Of a stretch of DNA of 64,000 nucleotides, positions 12,277 through 23,677 are shown piece after piece. Source of the DNA: Pseudoips prasinana (Eukaryota; Arthropoda; Insecta; Lepidoptera; Nolidae); the NCBI GenBank assembly GCA_951640165.1, contig OX621257.1, positions 8,505,201 to 8,569,200 of the forward strand, given 5' to 3'. Position 1 is the stretch's first letter. Every line of letters begins with the position of its first letter. The notes beneath the pieces were generated by a model. That model worked only from the letters and a program-made list of their open reading frames with translations. It did not search any database and was not told the origin of the DNA. Position numbers and translations under genes: made by a program.

Positions 12277-12804
12277 TTGAAGCAGACTGTCAAGTACTAT
12301 ACTGATCGCAAAACACCAGTCTATGCTTGCTTCCTCGACCTTACGAAAGCGTTTGACCTGGTGTCCTATGATATCCTCTGGGATAAACTGAACGACACAT
12401 CCCTGCCAAGTGAATGCATTCGTATTTTTAAATATTGGTACGGGAACCAGGTCAACGTAGTTCGGTGGTCGGGGGCGCTGTCTGAACCATACAGGTTGGA
12501 GTGCGGGGTGAGGCAAGGGGGGTTGACCTCGCCAACGCTCTTTAACTTATATGTAAACGCACTTATTGAGAGGCTGAGCAGCACGCATGTCGGATGTCAT
12601 GTTGGTGGTGTTTGTGTAAACAACATCAGCTACGCAGATGACATGGTGCTGCTCAGTGCCTCGGTTTGTGGCCTGTCTAAGCTGCTCGGCATTTGTGAGA
12701 AATATGCTCTCAGCCATGGACTGCTCTATAACAGCAAAAAAAGTGAATATATGGTTTTTCGGGCCAAGGGTAAATGTCCAGATAGTATCCCTAGCATTAT
12801 ATTA
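12277..12804 (+). pseudogene. Non-LTR (LINE) reverse transcriptase fragment
   Basis: A 5'- and 3'-truncated piece of a non-LTR retrotransposon reverse transcriptase. It shows in order the palm motif FLDLTKAFD (about residue 20), GVRQGGLTSPTLFNLYVNAL (about 78) and the catalytic SYADDMVLL box (about 118). The reading frame stays open over the fragment but ends where a mariner copy has inserted at a TA (12803-12804), so the thumb and C-terminal parts are lost and no start codon of its own is expected. The clade was not determined. The opposite-strand frames are shadows. Confidence 0.8.
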
Positions 12805-13474
12805 GGTCTTTACCTATGAAATTGCCGTTCTGCAGTACTGGCCATTTCTAATCAAAATAATTTTTGTTTGGCTAAGAATTCTAATTTCAAATTAATTTTA
12901 TTTTAAAAACATGGATTCTTTTTTCCAAAATTAGTCATTTCTTTATTGATTAGTGTTACATTTTCATCGCATTTCAATCTTTTTCGTCATCATGGATACG
13001 TTAAAAATTCGAGAAATTATGGAATATGAGTACCGTCGTGGCAGCAACGCGGCACAAGCGGCACGCAACATCAACGACGTTTACGGAGCTAACACTACAA
13101 ACCAACGCACCACCTGTTATTGGTTTGCTCGCTTCCGTTCTGGAAATTTCGACCTGAAAAATGAACCTCGCGGTCGTCCGAAGACTTTGGTCGACAATGA
13201 CGAATTAAAGGCGGTTGTGGAAGCTGATGATACACAATCTACGGCTGAATTAGCAGCAGCTTTCGACGTTAGCGTCAAAACAATATTGGTCCATTTGCGT
13301 CAAATTGGCAAGGTAAAAAAGCTTGACAAATGGGTGCCCCATGAACTCAATGATCGCCAGCGCGAAGTACGCGTCGAGACGTGCCTTGCACTGCTCAACA
13401 GACACACAAATGAAGGAATTTTGAACCGCATTGTTACCTGCGATGAAAAATGGATTCTGTTTGATAACCGCAAC
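12805..13474 (+). mobile_element. mariner copy 1, 3'-truncated
   Basis: It starts immediately after a TA with ggtctttacctatgaaattg; the same end is found on copy 2 at 24685. The 5' untranslated part and the transposase N-terminus follow, and homology with copy 2 stops at about 13474, just after the first catalytic aspartate block. No right terminus is present. Confidence 0.8.
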
Positions 13475-13504
13475 GTGTCACTAATGGATTTTGCACTAAG
13501 TTGA
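12992..13504 (+). pseudogene. mariner transposase, N-terminal half
   Basis: The first true ATG (12992) begins MDTLKIREIMEYEYRRGSNA. Residues 1-110 form the paired helix-turn-helix DNA-binding region (WFARFRSG, then GRPKT as a hook-like linker). The first catalytic aspartate is in VTCDEKWILFDNR, near residue 153. Sequence then departs from copy 2 and the frame ends after unrelated residues, so the second and third aspartates are missing and the protein cannot be an active transposase. It is almost identical to the N-terminal part of the copy at 23678-24498. Confidence 0.85.
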
Positions 13505-13756
13505 GTGTTTCGATGTACCTAGTTTTATTGAACTGCTTTTATACAGCATCTAGCCTTGAACAGCAGGTTATCTTTATATCTTTATTTTCCGGCTTTTGCT
13601 TGATTAATAATTGATTTTTCGGAGTGCTGATTGATCAAGATAATTTGAAAAAGATTGATAACACTGTCTCAGGTCTGTTTGTGAAATATTGTGTACGAGT
13701 AGCTACTTTTAATGATTTTTAGAAAGAAAAAAAAAAGTTTAATCAGCCAATTATTG

Positions 13757-14030
13757 TGCTCCTAGCCGAATTTCGGCCACGGCGGCCAGTCTCAATCGAA
13801 ATTAGCCATCTGCGTGGGACATATTATAGTGCTCAAATGTGTGCGCAAACACAGTAGCACTTTCTATTCCTTCACTCTCATGATCCGATGGGACCCCTAG
13901 CAACATGACCGGAAAGAGGTCAGGTACAGGACTGACAGCTTTACGTGCTTTTTACGGAAAACTTCCAAAGTCACTTTTGGCCCGACCAGAGATGACCCGG
14001 GTTAACACGCTACCGCTAAACCAATCAGCG
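13757..14030 (-). mobile_element. tRNA-derived SINE, family 1 (antisense, internally deleted)
   Basis: Left end cctagccgaatttcggccac is the SINE tail; the right end is the inverted tRNA-like head (aacacgctaccgctaaacca). It is about 90 bp shorter than the copy at 15065. Confidence 0.7.
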
Positions 14031-14279
14031 AATTACACAGACAACAAACATAACATAAAAAGAGAAATACAATTATCCGGATAAGGTCGAAAAGGCCCCA
14101 TTTCAGCAACAATATTTTACTGTTGTAGCGCTGATAATTCTGATGTTGTCAGGTAATTCTCACGGACCATTTGTTACATTATATAGCCATCACAGACAAT
14201 TGAAGTGTCCCTCATAATAAACCCATAAAAACGCCATATTCTTGTCATAAAACATCATAGAGAATAGAATAAATATTAT

Positions 14280-14454
14280 ACTAGCTGTGCCCCGCCGTTT
14301 AACCCGCGTTAAATTTTATAAATTATAGCTTATGTTATCTAGGGTATCAGCTAACTCCATACCAAATTGTATTAAAATCGCTCTACCCGTTTAGACGTGA
14401 AGAAGTAACAATTATACACACTCACAAACTTTCACCTTTATAATATTAGTATGA
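14280..14454 (-). mobile_element. Lep1-type Helitron
   Basis: Plus-strand ends are actagctgtgccccgccgtt and tttataatattagtatga. Non-coding. Confidence 0.7.
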
Positions 14455-15064
14455 TTATTAAAATTTGTACTATATTAAGCATACCTACAAGAAGAAAAAG
14501 AAAGGTTTATTTCCAACAGGCACAGATAATCCTCAACTTAACTTAATTATGTAGGTGTTAATATTTAAGCATACAACATTCACCGTTCAAGCAAGAAAAG
14601 GTGCCTAACTAAGCAAGTTCTACAATAAATAATTACTGTAACGCTGATCTGCCAATAGCGCCCAAACGACGTGTCTAACGACTATTTAGTAAGCTGCGTT
14701 AAGCTTCCATAAAATTACGTCATTGTCGAGATTAGAATCTGTCCTAACGCTCCTCGTAACGCGAATAGCCATTGCATAAATGTCCTTAGATGACTTCGCG
14801 ATTTCCCTATACTTGAGATCCGATTCGTGTTAAAGCTGTTGCCGATATCAATTCTCCCACGCGGATTATAATACGGGAGAAAGTAGGTTATGGTGTAAAG
14901 CATGCTTTTATTTGTATTTATAAGTGACCTTTTCCTGGGATTCTATCAGTGTTAACTTAAGTTTTGTCATGAAAAAAACACAAAGATTTCTGAAATGTCG
15001 TAGATAGTAATAAAAGTCCTGAATTGATAACATAATGGGTTTAATAATGGTACAGATAATAATG

Positions 15065-15431
15065 TTCTCCTAGCCGAATTTCGGCCACGGCGGCCAGTCT
15101 CAACAGAGATTAGCCATCTGCGCGGGACATATTATAGTGCTCAAGTGTGTGCGCAATCACAGGAGCACTTTCTATTCCATCACTCTCATGATCCGATGGG
15201 TCGCCTAGCGACACGACCGGAAAGAGGTCAGGTACAGGACCAATGGCTTTACGTGCTCTCCGAGGCACGGGGGTATAATACCGCCAACTCCCAGACTTCG
15301 GGCTGATGCTGAGAAATTTTTCTTTTTACAAAAAAAGTCCTAAAATCACTTTTTTTGGCTCGACCGGGATTTGAACCCAGGACCTCGTTATCTGCGGGTG
15401 AACACGCTACCGCTAGACCAACGAGGTAGTC
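15065..15431 (-). mobile_element. tRNA-derived SINE, family 1 (antisense, near full length)
   Basis: On the minus strand: tRNA-like head with A-box tggtctagcggtagcgtg and B-box ggttcaaatcc, then a body of about 300 bp ending at aattcggctagga. Other copies are at 13757, 20903 and 40410. Confidence 0.8.
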
Positions 15432-15940
15432 AATTAATGGTGTTAAAAATAGAATCGTCAACCCGTCTACCAAGCGGGGCGATTATGGCAAATACTGGGA
15501 CGATATGCCATCGCTTTTCTATGTAAGAGTTCACTAACCTAGATATTAAATTGCAATAAATTATACCGAATGCAATGACAATAGGTATCCCATTTTTTAT
15601 TAAAATTCAATAAGGAAATAAACCTTCAATCTTAAGCCAAAATGAATGACGGCTCCCAAATTATATTATAATCCTTCACGATTTAACAAAAAGGGTATTG
15701 GGAGGCATGGAGGAAATTCCATTATTAAAAGATTATCGGAAAATAAATCTCTTTGTGCGATTTTCAGTCCTACTTAATCATCTACTTAGTATGAAGTTGT
15801 TTATAAGTTTCATGTTCCCGGACTGGGTATTAAGAAAAGACCATAAAAACATACAGAAAGAAATAAAATTGGCCGTCCAAGTGAGTGTTGGCTCCACACA
15901 CAAAGGGTACCGTACCATAAAGACGCAATTTATTTTTTCT

Positions 15941-16360
15941 TTTTACCTATTACGGTTCATGAGATACATCCTGCTGACAGAAAGATGGATAGACGGCAGT
16001 CTATATGCCTGTCTGTCAGCGGGACGTCATATGTCATGTCTATCATGAACTGGAACAGGTTCTGTTGGTACACTTTGGGCACGGATTCCTAAAAATGGCA
16101 TCTTTTACAATAATCGTCATGCTCAGATATAAAATAAGTCTTATTGTAAATTTTACCTATTACGGTTCATGAGATACATCCTGCTGACAGAAAGATGGAT
16201 AGACGGCAGTCCATATGTCTGTCAGCGGGCTGTCATATGTCATGTCTTTCATGAACTGTAACAGGTTCTATTGGTACACTTTGGGCACGGATTCCTAAAA
16301 AAGGCATTTTTTACAATAATCGTCATGCTCAGATATAAAATAAGTCTAATTGTAAATATT
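15941..16360. repeat. 210-bp tandem duplication
   Basis: Two head-to-tail copies with a 210-bp period, both beginning ttttacctattacggttcat and continuing through gagatacatcctgctgacag to ataaaataagtct. They differ by a few substitutions and small indels. Confidence 0.85.
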
Positions 16361-16361
16361 T

Positions 16362-16540
16362 TCCTACAATCCGTGTACCTAAATATCTATATGTACCTAG
16401 AAAAAATTATACATACATACATAGACTCACGCCTGTTTCCCAGAGGGGTAGGCAGAGACAACGGATTTCCAATTGTCACGAACTTTGCATACTTCTTGAA
16501 ATAATTTTTAATTAATTATATATTACTACAAACATGTATA
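16362..16540 (+). repeat. Dispersed repeat with gtacctaaatatctatatg
   Basis: The same family is at 20100-20430 (interrupted by a LINE insertion) and inverted at 33095-33240. At 16440-16490 a second repeat (cccagaggggtaggcagaga) is embedded. Non-coding. Confidence 0.6.
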
Positions 16541-16754
16541 AAAACCTTTTTTATTTATTTATTTTATATTATTTATTTATTTAAATGGATAAGATATCTT
16601 TTTATCGTACACCATAATATCACAGGTAACAAAAATATAATATACATCACAAAATTGTACAATTGGCGGCCTCATCGCTAAAAGTGATCGCTTAAAGACA
16701 ACTTAGGCAAGGAATAGTATATGGCGTAGTAAACATGGAGTAGGTGTCTTCTTC

Positions 16755-16995
16755 TTCTTCTTCTTATCGTGTCGATGGTAAGAATTATATTCTATCTTCC
16801 CAAAATTAGGCAACGCTGACCCCTTTGGCTGAAGCGTCATACAAGTCCTGAAGAGAACAAGAGACGTGACAGGAGGGACAAACGGATAAATGTGCCATAC
16901 TTTGGGGTGACACGCCGCACTCGCAGATGTTTTGTGATATGGGAATGTAACCCCATTTGCACATGTTTTCTTTTGATCTACCAAGTAGGTGTCAG
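16755..16995. repeat. Dispersed repeat copy after a CTT run
   Basis: Starts with tcttcttcttcttc and shares atcgtgtcgatgg, ggcaacgctga and ttggctgaagcgtcat with 9200-9395. Confidence 0.55.
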
Positions 16996-17020
16996 TGTAC
17001 ACAAATAAGAAGCTAGAGGC

Positions 17021-17128
17021 AATTACACCCAGACTAAGGACAAACAGACTTGTTCATGCACACAAATATCTGTCCTGGGTGGGAATCCAACCAACGACCT
17101 GTGGCGTGAAAGGCAAGTACCTACCAAC
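17021..17128 (-). mobile_element. SINE family 2 fragment
   Basis: Body and head portion only (aattacacccagactaagga to the head near ctaccaacgggcc), interrupted by the foldback element to its right. Confidence 0.6.
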
Positions 17129-17707
17129 GGGCCAGCGAAGACAGAGAGGAGCGCAGCGGAGAGGATTTAATCAAGACACTAGAAAATCAACTTTAATATT
17201 ATATAATAATAATTCTTTTATTTCTCCACAAAGGTAGTTACAATACTTACAACTAAATTAATATCTATACATTTTCCTTTGTGAGAGCTGGTGTCTGAAG
17301 TAGGTTTCTTATAGAACCTGTATTACAGATCACCAGGCCCTCGGCCGCTTCGAAGTGGACAGATATGCTGTCTTACATTTAATTTTATTGTTAACTACAT
17401 AGGAGAGACAATTTTTTATAAGTTAAAGAATTTATTATATTATATTAATATGCGTGTGTGTGTGTGTGTGTGTGTGTGGGTGTGTGTGAGTATGTGTGAC
17501 TTTATGTGGTCATAATGTATTCCGTGTTTTCGTAATCTTCTTGTAAATAAAGTGCATATATGCTTGAACATGACATAAATTGCTCGCGTGGTGTCGGGCA
17601 TATAATGTTCAAGTATATATGCACTTTATTTTACATAATGTTAAAGTTGATTTTCTAGTACCTTGATAAAATCCTTTCCGCGGCGCTCCTCTCTGTCTGC
17701 GCTGGCC
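17129..17707. repeat. Foldback element with about 68-bp inverted arms
   Basis: The left arm 17129-17196 (gggccagcgaagacagagag to aaaatcaactttaa) reappears inverted at 17640-17707. The interior contains a second palindrome (about 17543-17633, arms aaagtgcatatatgcttgaa) and a TG run. No coding sequence. Confidence 0.7.
17452..17492. repeat. TG microsatellite
   Basis: gtgtgtg run with a few interruptions. Confidence 0.9.
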
Positions 17708-18423
17708 CAACCACGCCAACCTAATGTCACTTCTGTGTGTTTAATTATTGTTTGTACCTATCGATATCCTTGAATCTTACGTAGGGATTTCTTTTGAAGG
17801 TTCTGTAATTGTTCGTTTGTAAAAAAAACATTTGTAAGCATGAATAAGTAATTGTGTAATTGTATGATGTATTTCTTATGTAAAAGCTTTGTACATTTAA
17901 CTAAATTACTTTAACGTAGTGTCAGAGTTGTTCAAGCCGCCCTATAGGCTCCTAACATGGCTTGACGACGATTGTCTTTTGACTACAAATCTCTCTTACA
18001 TCTACGTCCCTCATGGGATGAGATACACAACCAATGTTTAACTTACCCGATCGCTTACTGACTGGTAAAGATACATGCCTATGAACACCGCTGGTAATGA
18101 ACCAATGTATGTTAAATGTGCGCAAAAATACGAAGCCACGAACACCACGCGACGTCAATCTACAATCCTTCTTAAATTGACATCGAATGTATGATGAAGT
18201 ATGGAAAGCTAAGCATCAATTATCACATTAATGACTAACTGCCAAGATAAACGGTATTTCACTGAAAGCGGTTTTCTGTCACACTCGCTGAGCACACGCA
18301 GTGTTTAATGAATAAAAAAGCAATGTTAATAAGTATAGATCATTTCACGCACACACGCAAAGTAAATGATATCACACATACTAACATTATATCATTACGG
18401 TACTTGAGTATTTTACTTCATTT

Positions 18424-18625
18424 GAGGCGCTCATAGCCAGATGCTCTCATCGGTCCGTAAGTGATTGGCGAGGTTAAGCAACTAGGCTCGGGGTCAGTCC
18501 ATAGATGGGTGACCGCCAAAGTGGTTTAATTTCTGAGCATCTCCGTGCTTCGGATGGCACGGTAAGCTGTCGGTCCCGGTTGTGGCCATCAAGCTCATGA
18601 GCATCAGGCTCATAATCTATCTTAT
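18424..18625 (+). mobile_element. 5S-rRNA-like SINE
   Basis: The core gaggttaagcaactaggc ... atagatgggtgaccgcc resembles the internal-promoter part of eukaryotic 5S rRNA, inside a repeat that starts gcgctcatagccagatgc and ends catgagcatcaggctcat. Its 5' part is not 5S-like in full, so it is a SINE-type derivative and not a working 5S gene. Confidence 0.65.
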
Positions 18626-18745
18626 CACTTTTGGGATTGAGACCTCAGCTCCGGACGAAAGCCGGCTTTATCTCAAATTCCGAGATTCTTACCTAATTTG
18701 AGCTTAAATGACTGGGCTATTACGACATCTTATATCTAATAATTT

Positions 18746-19002
18746 AATAATAATATCCTGGGACATTATTGACGCAGCCATCTGATCCCAAACTAAGCAG
18801 AGTTTGTACTATGGAAACCGCATAACTGATATACTACATATACTACTTTTCTTTTGTAAATACATAGTTATATAGATAATTACACCCAGACACAGGACAA
18901 ACAGACATGTTCGTGCACACAAATATTTGTCCTGAGTGGGAAGCGAACACATGACCTCCGGCGTGAAAAGCAAGCATTTGCCAACCACGTCAACAGGCAC
19001 GA
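18746..19002 (-). mobile_element. tRNA-derived SINE, family 2 (antisense)
   Basis: Tail tcctgggacattattgacgc at the left, inverted head with caagcatttgccaaccacgt at the right. Confidence 0.7.
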
Positions 19003-20128
19003 ACACATAGTAAGGGTTACGGAGTTGTACACTTGTGTGTAATATATGAGTTGTAACAGTCGTGTCGAGTTCACAAAAAAAAAAAATATGCGTGTCAAGC
19101 ACAGATAATCCTTAACTTAGTTTACATCAAAGATAATACAACTAATTACGTTTAGTTTACATAGGAGTTAATTATGAACCATGCAACATTATCAATACAA
19201 ACTACGAAAGGCGTCTACCTCAGCAAATGCCACAGTTAATAATTACTTTAACGCTGATCTTCAGATAGGAATTAAAAGACGACGAATACGACTGTGTGAT
19301 ACTGTGAATTAGAATACTTTATACCCATGCGTAAGTAGCGTTTAGTTTCAATTCTCAATTCTATATTGCATTCCACAATGTATATGTATAAAAGTTGGTA
19401 GACATAATAATGTTTGTATCAATTTTGGACCCGGGGTACAGCACAGATGTAGGAGAGAGGAGGAAGAGTGCATTATTACTAATTGGATATTTAAATAACA
19501 TAATTAGTTTTTATTAAATTAATGTATTATTATAGTTATATAGTCGTGAATTCATTTATTATACTTAATTATTTAGATTATTAATTTTATTAATTTTACT
19601 ATTTTATAAGTCAGCTATATTTTTTATATTGCACTAATTTTGTTAATATTATAGTCATATGATTTTTGTTGCTAATTATATTTTATCATTAAAATATTCG
19701 TTTATACTATAGTAGGTTTTAGTAAGTAGAATTGATTCTGATTGATTGATTCTAGTTGTCTACCTACCAATACTGTCTTGAAAAATATAAATGCGGGCAG
19801 TTTAATAAATAACCATGGCCACGTGTTATACGATATTTACTGGAAGTAATTCATTTGGACTTGGCAGGGGGCGTGCATAACCTAAGTAACTTACAGTTAC
19901 AATTGAGTAGTTTGTTGTTTACATAGTAAATGTGTCTTAAAATGTGCTCTAAGGCAGTGATTTGTTCGCAATGCACGAATCAGTTTGTCTACTTACAGTA
20001 TTTTTACTACATAATTATTTTTCTTTTACCTTGAAAATAACTTAATACAAGCTAGTTAAATATCGTTAATATTACAAAATAAATTTTATAAATGTTATAA
20101 TAATCTGTGTACCTAAATATCTATATGT

Positions 20129-20321
20129 AACTAGAAATACCCCCCCCCCCCCCCCCCCCCCCCCTACGCCTACACGGTGGACCGACTAACTTATGCGGGT
20201 CGCGGGAAGCCGCTGCATGCGGGCAGCGCAGGACCGGATATTGTGGAGATCCTTGGGGGAGGCCTTTGTCCAGCAGTGGACGTCTTTCGGCTAATATGAT
20301 GATGATGATGAACTAGAAATA
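20129..20321 (+). mobile_element. 5'-truncated RTE-like LINE insertion with poly-C junction and 11-bp target duplication
   Basis: The direct repeat aactagaaata (20129-20139 and 20311-20321) brackets 171 bp. It consists of 25 consecutive cytosines (20140-20164) followed by an RTE-like 3' end (ttgtggagatccttggggga, cagtggacgtctttcggcta) that terminates in gatgatgatg. The uninterrupted target is recognisable in related repeats at 16362 and, inverted, at 33095. Confidence 0.8.
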
Positions 20322-20589
20322 ATTATGTATACTTAACTATATTACTACAAACACGTTCTGACTATTTACAAGCGCTTTTTTAAAGTCTACGTGAATAAAA
20401 ACCTTATTTAATTTTTTATTTAATATGCAGCTTAAAATATCTATCCTTTACCGTCTTAATATTGACTAAGTATCGCATTCTAAACGCCTTCATGCGTGAG
20501 AGTCTAAAAAAGCTGCACCACGCTTCGCAGCGTGGCCCGTTGCAATGTGATTTTTTCTCATATTCCGTTGCGGCTTGTTGGTCAGATGT

Positions 20590-20692
20590 ACAGACGCCAG
20601 CATATCCAACCACCCCAACCTGTAAAATTTCATTTATAGGTTTTCAACTTTATCACAAAAGCGTATGGTTCATTTTCAATTCTCAATAATTA
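20590..20692. mobile_element. TGTACAGACGCC MITE, left half
   Basis: Starts tgtacagacgccagcatatc and runs to the family interior; the right terminus is missing. Confidence 0.6.
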
Positions 20693-20902
20693 TCTTGGGG
20701 ACATGCCATAATCGCCACGCTTGGCAGGCGGGTTGGCGATCATAAAAAGATGGTCATAGTGCTCAGAAGAAAGCTGCTGCCGGTCGTCTGGTAGAGATTC
20801 CTTCGGGTCGACTTCTACGCCCCCCGCGGGATGAGATGGGGTGATGATATTCTAATTCAGATATTCATCGCCGTCACCTCACAGCAAATATAATAATATA
20901 AT

Positions 20903-21234
20903 GTCCTCCCGACCGAATTTCTAGCCAACAGCGCAGGACATATTATAGTGCACAAGTGTATGCGCAATGGGGCACTTTCTATTCCATCACTTTCATGATC
21001 CGAAGGGACGCCTAGTGACACGACCGGAAAGAATTCAGGTACAGGACCGACGGTTTTACGTGCTCTCCGAGGCACGGGGGTGTAATACCGCCAACTTCCA
21101 GACTTCGGGCTAGTGCTGAAAAAAATGTTTTTACGGAAAAATCCTAAAATCACTTTTTTGCCCGACCCGGGATTTGAACCCAGGACCTCATTATCTGAGG
21201 TTGAACACGCTACCGCTAGACCAACAAGGCAGTC
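20903..21234 (-). mobile_element. tRNA-derived SINE, family 1 (antisense)
   Basis: Inverted tRNA-like head at the right (ggatttgaacccaggacctc, aacacgctaccgctagacca), shortened tail at the left. Confidence 0.75.
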
Positions 21235-21499
21235 AGCATAATATTATGCTATTTTAAACCTTACATCAATGAACAAAGAAAAACTCTCATTAAACCCATT
21301 GAAATGTGCACCGCAGCATATCGCGTTGCACTTTTGAGATTCATCTAAGTTCGTTAAGTACCTGCTTCAGCATGTTCGTTATTATATTACCCATAGTATT
21401 TTATTACTTTAACCATAAAATATATTATCTATCCGATATTCAGCGAGTTGTGAAATTCTTAAAATATTTGCTCATATTTAGTTCAGTCCTTGTACTTGA

Positions 21500-21620
21500 C
21501 TTACTTATATTATAAATGCGAATTTTTGTGAGTCCATTGGATGTTTGTATCTCTTTCACGCAAAAACTACTCTATGGACTTTGATGAAACTTTGTAGTAT
21601 TATAGCTTATATATCCGAAT
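21500..21620 (+). mobile_element. Helitron-like 5' portion
   Basis: ttatattataaatgcgaa ... tctctttcacgcaaaaacta follows the plus-orientation 5' part of Lep1-type copies. No CTAG end. Confidence 0.45.
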
Positions 21621-21787
21621 AACACTCATAATTTAATTAATAAAGTTTGTTAATAATATAAAATGTATTTTATATTAATTTACTTGCTACTTAATTCTAA
21701 GGGACAAAGTTTTAAGGAGTCAGTATATGGCTATACATAATAATGAAATCTGGGTAATTCTGTAATTACCTTTATGTACATTTTTTA

Positions 21788-21990
21788 AAGATAACACCCG
21801 CACTAGGGATCCTAATCCTTGTGTCACAGGGTACTTTACAAACATATTATTATGATAAACGGAGATAAATAACATACAGACTCAGAACAACTATTTATGG
21901 GTTACACAAATAGTTGTCCGGTTTGGGAATCGAACCCGAGACACGAAGCGGCGCGGCGACTGTCTTAGCCGCTGCGCCACACGTGCAGTC
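21788..21990 (-). mobile_element. tRNA-derived SINE, family 4 (antisense)
   Basis: Right end is an inverted tRNA-like head (gggaatcgaacccgagacac, then cttagccgctgcgccac). The body matches 28645-28846 (sense) and 31046-31240. Confidence 0.7.
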
Positions 21991-22555
21991 GATATTTACC
22001 TGTCGACAGTTTGTAATTCGTAAAAGTAAAATACTACATAACTACTTAAACTTACTACTAAAAACTAGCCTTAGTTTTAATTGTATTGAAACTAAAGTAC
22101 ACAAATGTTAATTGTATGATAATAAAAAAAAGAAATCGCAGTAACGATAAGGCCGCTCTTTGGACCTAAATTACAACGGGCCGCCTTATCGCTACTTAAC
22201 TACGGTTTCTTCCAGACAGTCAAGAATGGAACAGAATATGTCCCATTCTTGGCTGTCTGGAATTATTCAAAACTCAAATTCAATTCATATTCTAAATTTG
22301 AACACCATTAAATTCAAAACTAGAAATATTTACAGTTCTAATTAAACTTTTAAACATTTTATTGAAACAGTCAACGTAATCAGCCATTTAACGAATTCAT
22401 CGCAATGATTAATTAAATTATCTCTGAATGATTTAATATTCCTCTATATTTAATCATTTGAAGTTAGCATTTGATTTATTTTACATATATTTTACTGCGA
22501 TGTGTCTAAATGTTTCTGTTTATGTTGCTTGCTTATCGTATGGGTAGTGGTAACC

Positions 22556-22784
22556 CTAGTGTCAGAGTTGTTCAAGCCGCCCAGTAGGCCTCTGACATGG
22601 CTTAATGACTGTTGTCTAATGACTACAACCGGAACCGACAGCTTAACTTGCCCTCCGACGCAAGGAAACGCTCAGAAATTAAACCACTTTGGCGGTCACC
22701 CATCTATGGACTGACCGCGAGCCTAGTTGCTTAACCTCGCCGATCGCTTACGGACCGGTGAGAGCATCTAGCTATGAGCGCCTC
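22556..22784 (-). mobile_element. 5S-rRNA-like SINE (in duplicate A)
   Basis: On the minus strand: gaggttaagcaactaggc and atagatgggtgaccgcc. Nearly identical to the copy in duplicate B. Confidence 0.65.
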
Positions 22785-22815
22785 TATCTCTCTGTTTATG
22801 TTAAAATATGTACAT

Positions 22816-22967
22816 ACTAGTTCTGTTGTGCCCCACGGTTTTACCCGATAAAATTTATAAATTATATTACAGCAAAGTTTCATCAAAATAGGTAGTTTTG
22901 CGTGCAAGAGTAAAAAACATACGCACTCACACATTCACAAACTTTCGCCTTTATAATATTAGTGTGG
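22816..22967 (-). mobile_element. Lep1-type Helitron (in duplicate A)
   Basis: Plus-strand ends are actagttctgttgtgcccca and tttataatattagtgtgg. Confidence 0.65.
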
Positions 22968-23525
22968 TTATATTCTTAAAAAAATGCATATATAAAAATT
23001 CTAATATTACTTACTGTCCTAAACAACCAAATAACCGCCTATTCTAGGTACCTAAATTGAAACAATGTATGTATATCTCCAATGACCGGGATTTGAACCC
23101 AGGACTTCATTATTATATATTAATTTTTATATAATTATTTGTACATATATAAAAAATTCTAATATTACTTACTGTCTTAAAAAACAAAATAACCGCCTAT
23201 TCTAGGTAACTAAATTGAAACAACGTCTGTATATCTCCAATTTTATTTTGTGATATGCAATAAACTGTTTATCTCTCAATCTATAGAAGCACCTATATTT
23301 TCTAAGGAATCCACCTTACCAAATACAAAAAGAGTGATCAAAATTGCTTCACAAATAGCGGAATAATCGAGAAACATACAAAAAAAAAACAAGAATAAAA
23401 CAATATACAGTGTAATTGATCACCTCTTTTCAAGTAGGTAATTAAAAAGGATTTACAGCTTCGCGTATATAAACTAAAAGTACCGTATTTTCCTGATGCT
23501 AATTATATCTACAGTTTTATTGTTT

Positions 23526-23677
23526 ACTAGCTGTGCCCGCGACTTCGTCCGCGTGTTAATTAGTTGATTTAGTTTTTTAGTAAAATAAAATACATTTTTC
23601 TAAAATAAAAGTAGCCTAAGTTAGCCTTATTACATCAGCTACCTAAAAGTCCCGTCAAAATCGGTCCAGCCATTTCA
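23526..23677 (-). mobile_element. Helitron-like fragment fused to mariner
   Basis: Starts actagctgtgcccgcgactt and matches 4787-4940 up to ggtccagccatttca, where mariner sequence begins without spacer. This junction removes the mariner 3' end. Confidence 0.65.

Larger units (their letters stand above)
21992..23525 (+). repeat. Segmental duplicate, copy A
   Basis: About 1.5 kb colinear with 24688-26457: both open with atatttacctgtcga, then a short inverted repeat (tccagacagtcaagaatgg / cattcttggctgtctgga), a 5S-like SINE, a Lep1-type Helitron and a repeated AT-rich motif (aaccgcctattctaggta). The copies are offset by about 2.7 kb with a mariner between them. Confidence 0.85.

Noticed and set aside
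12953..12991. Upstream extension of the mariner transposase from GTG
   Set aside because: The first ATG at 12992 matches the usual mariner N-terminus and the same untranslated leader is in copy 2.
15300..15431. A functional tRNA gene
   Set aside because: The A and B boxes are at the head of a longer SINE present in several copies; the cloverleaf is not completed and the body continues as SINE.
18424..18625. A functional 5S rRNA gene
   Set aside because: Only the internal core resembles 5S; the flanks are repeat sequence shared among scattered copies.
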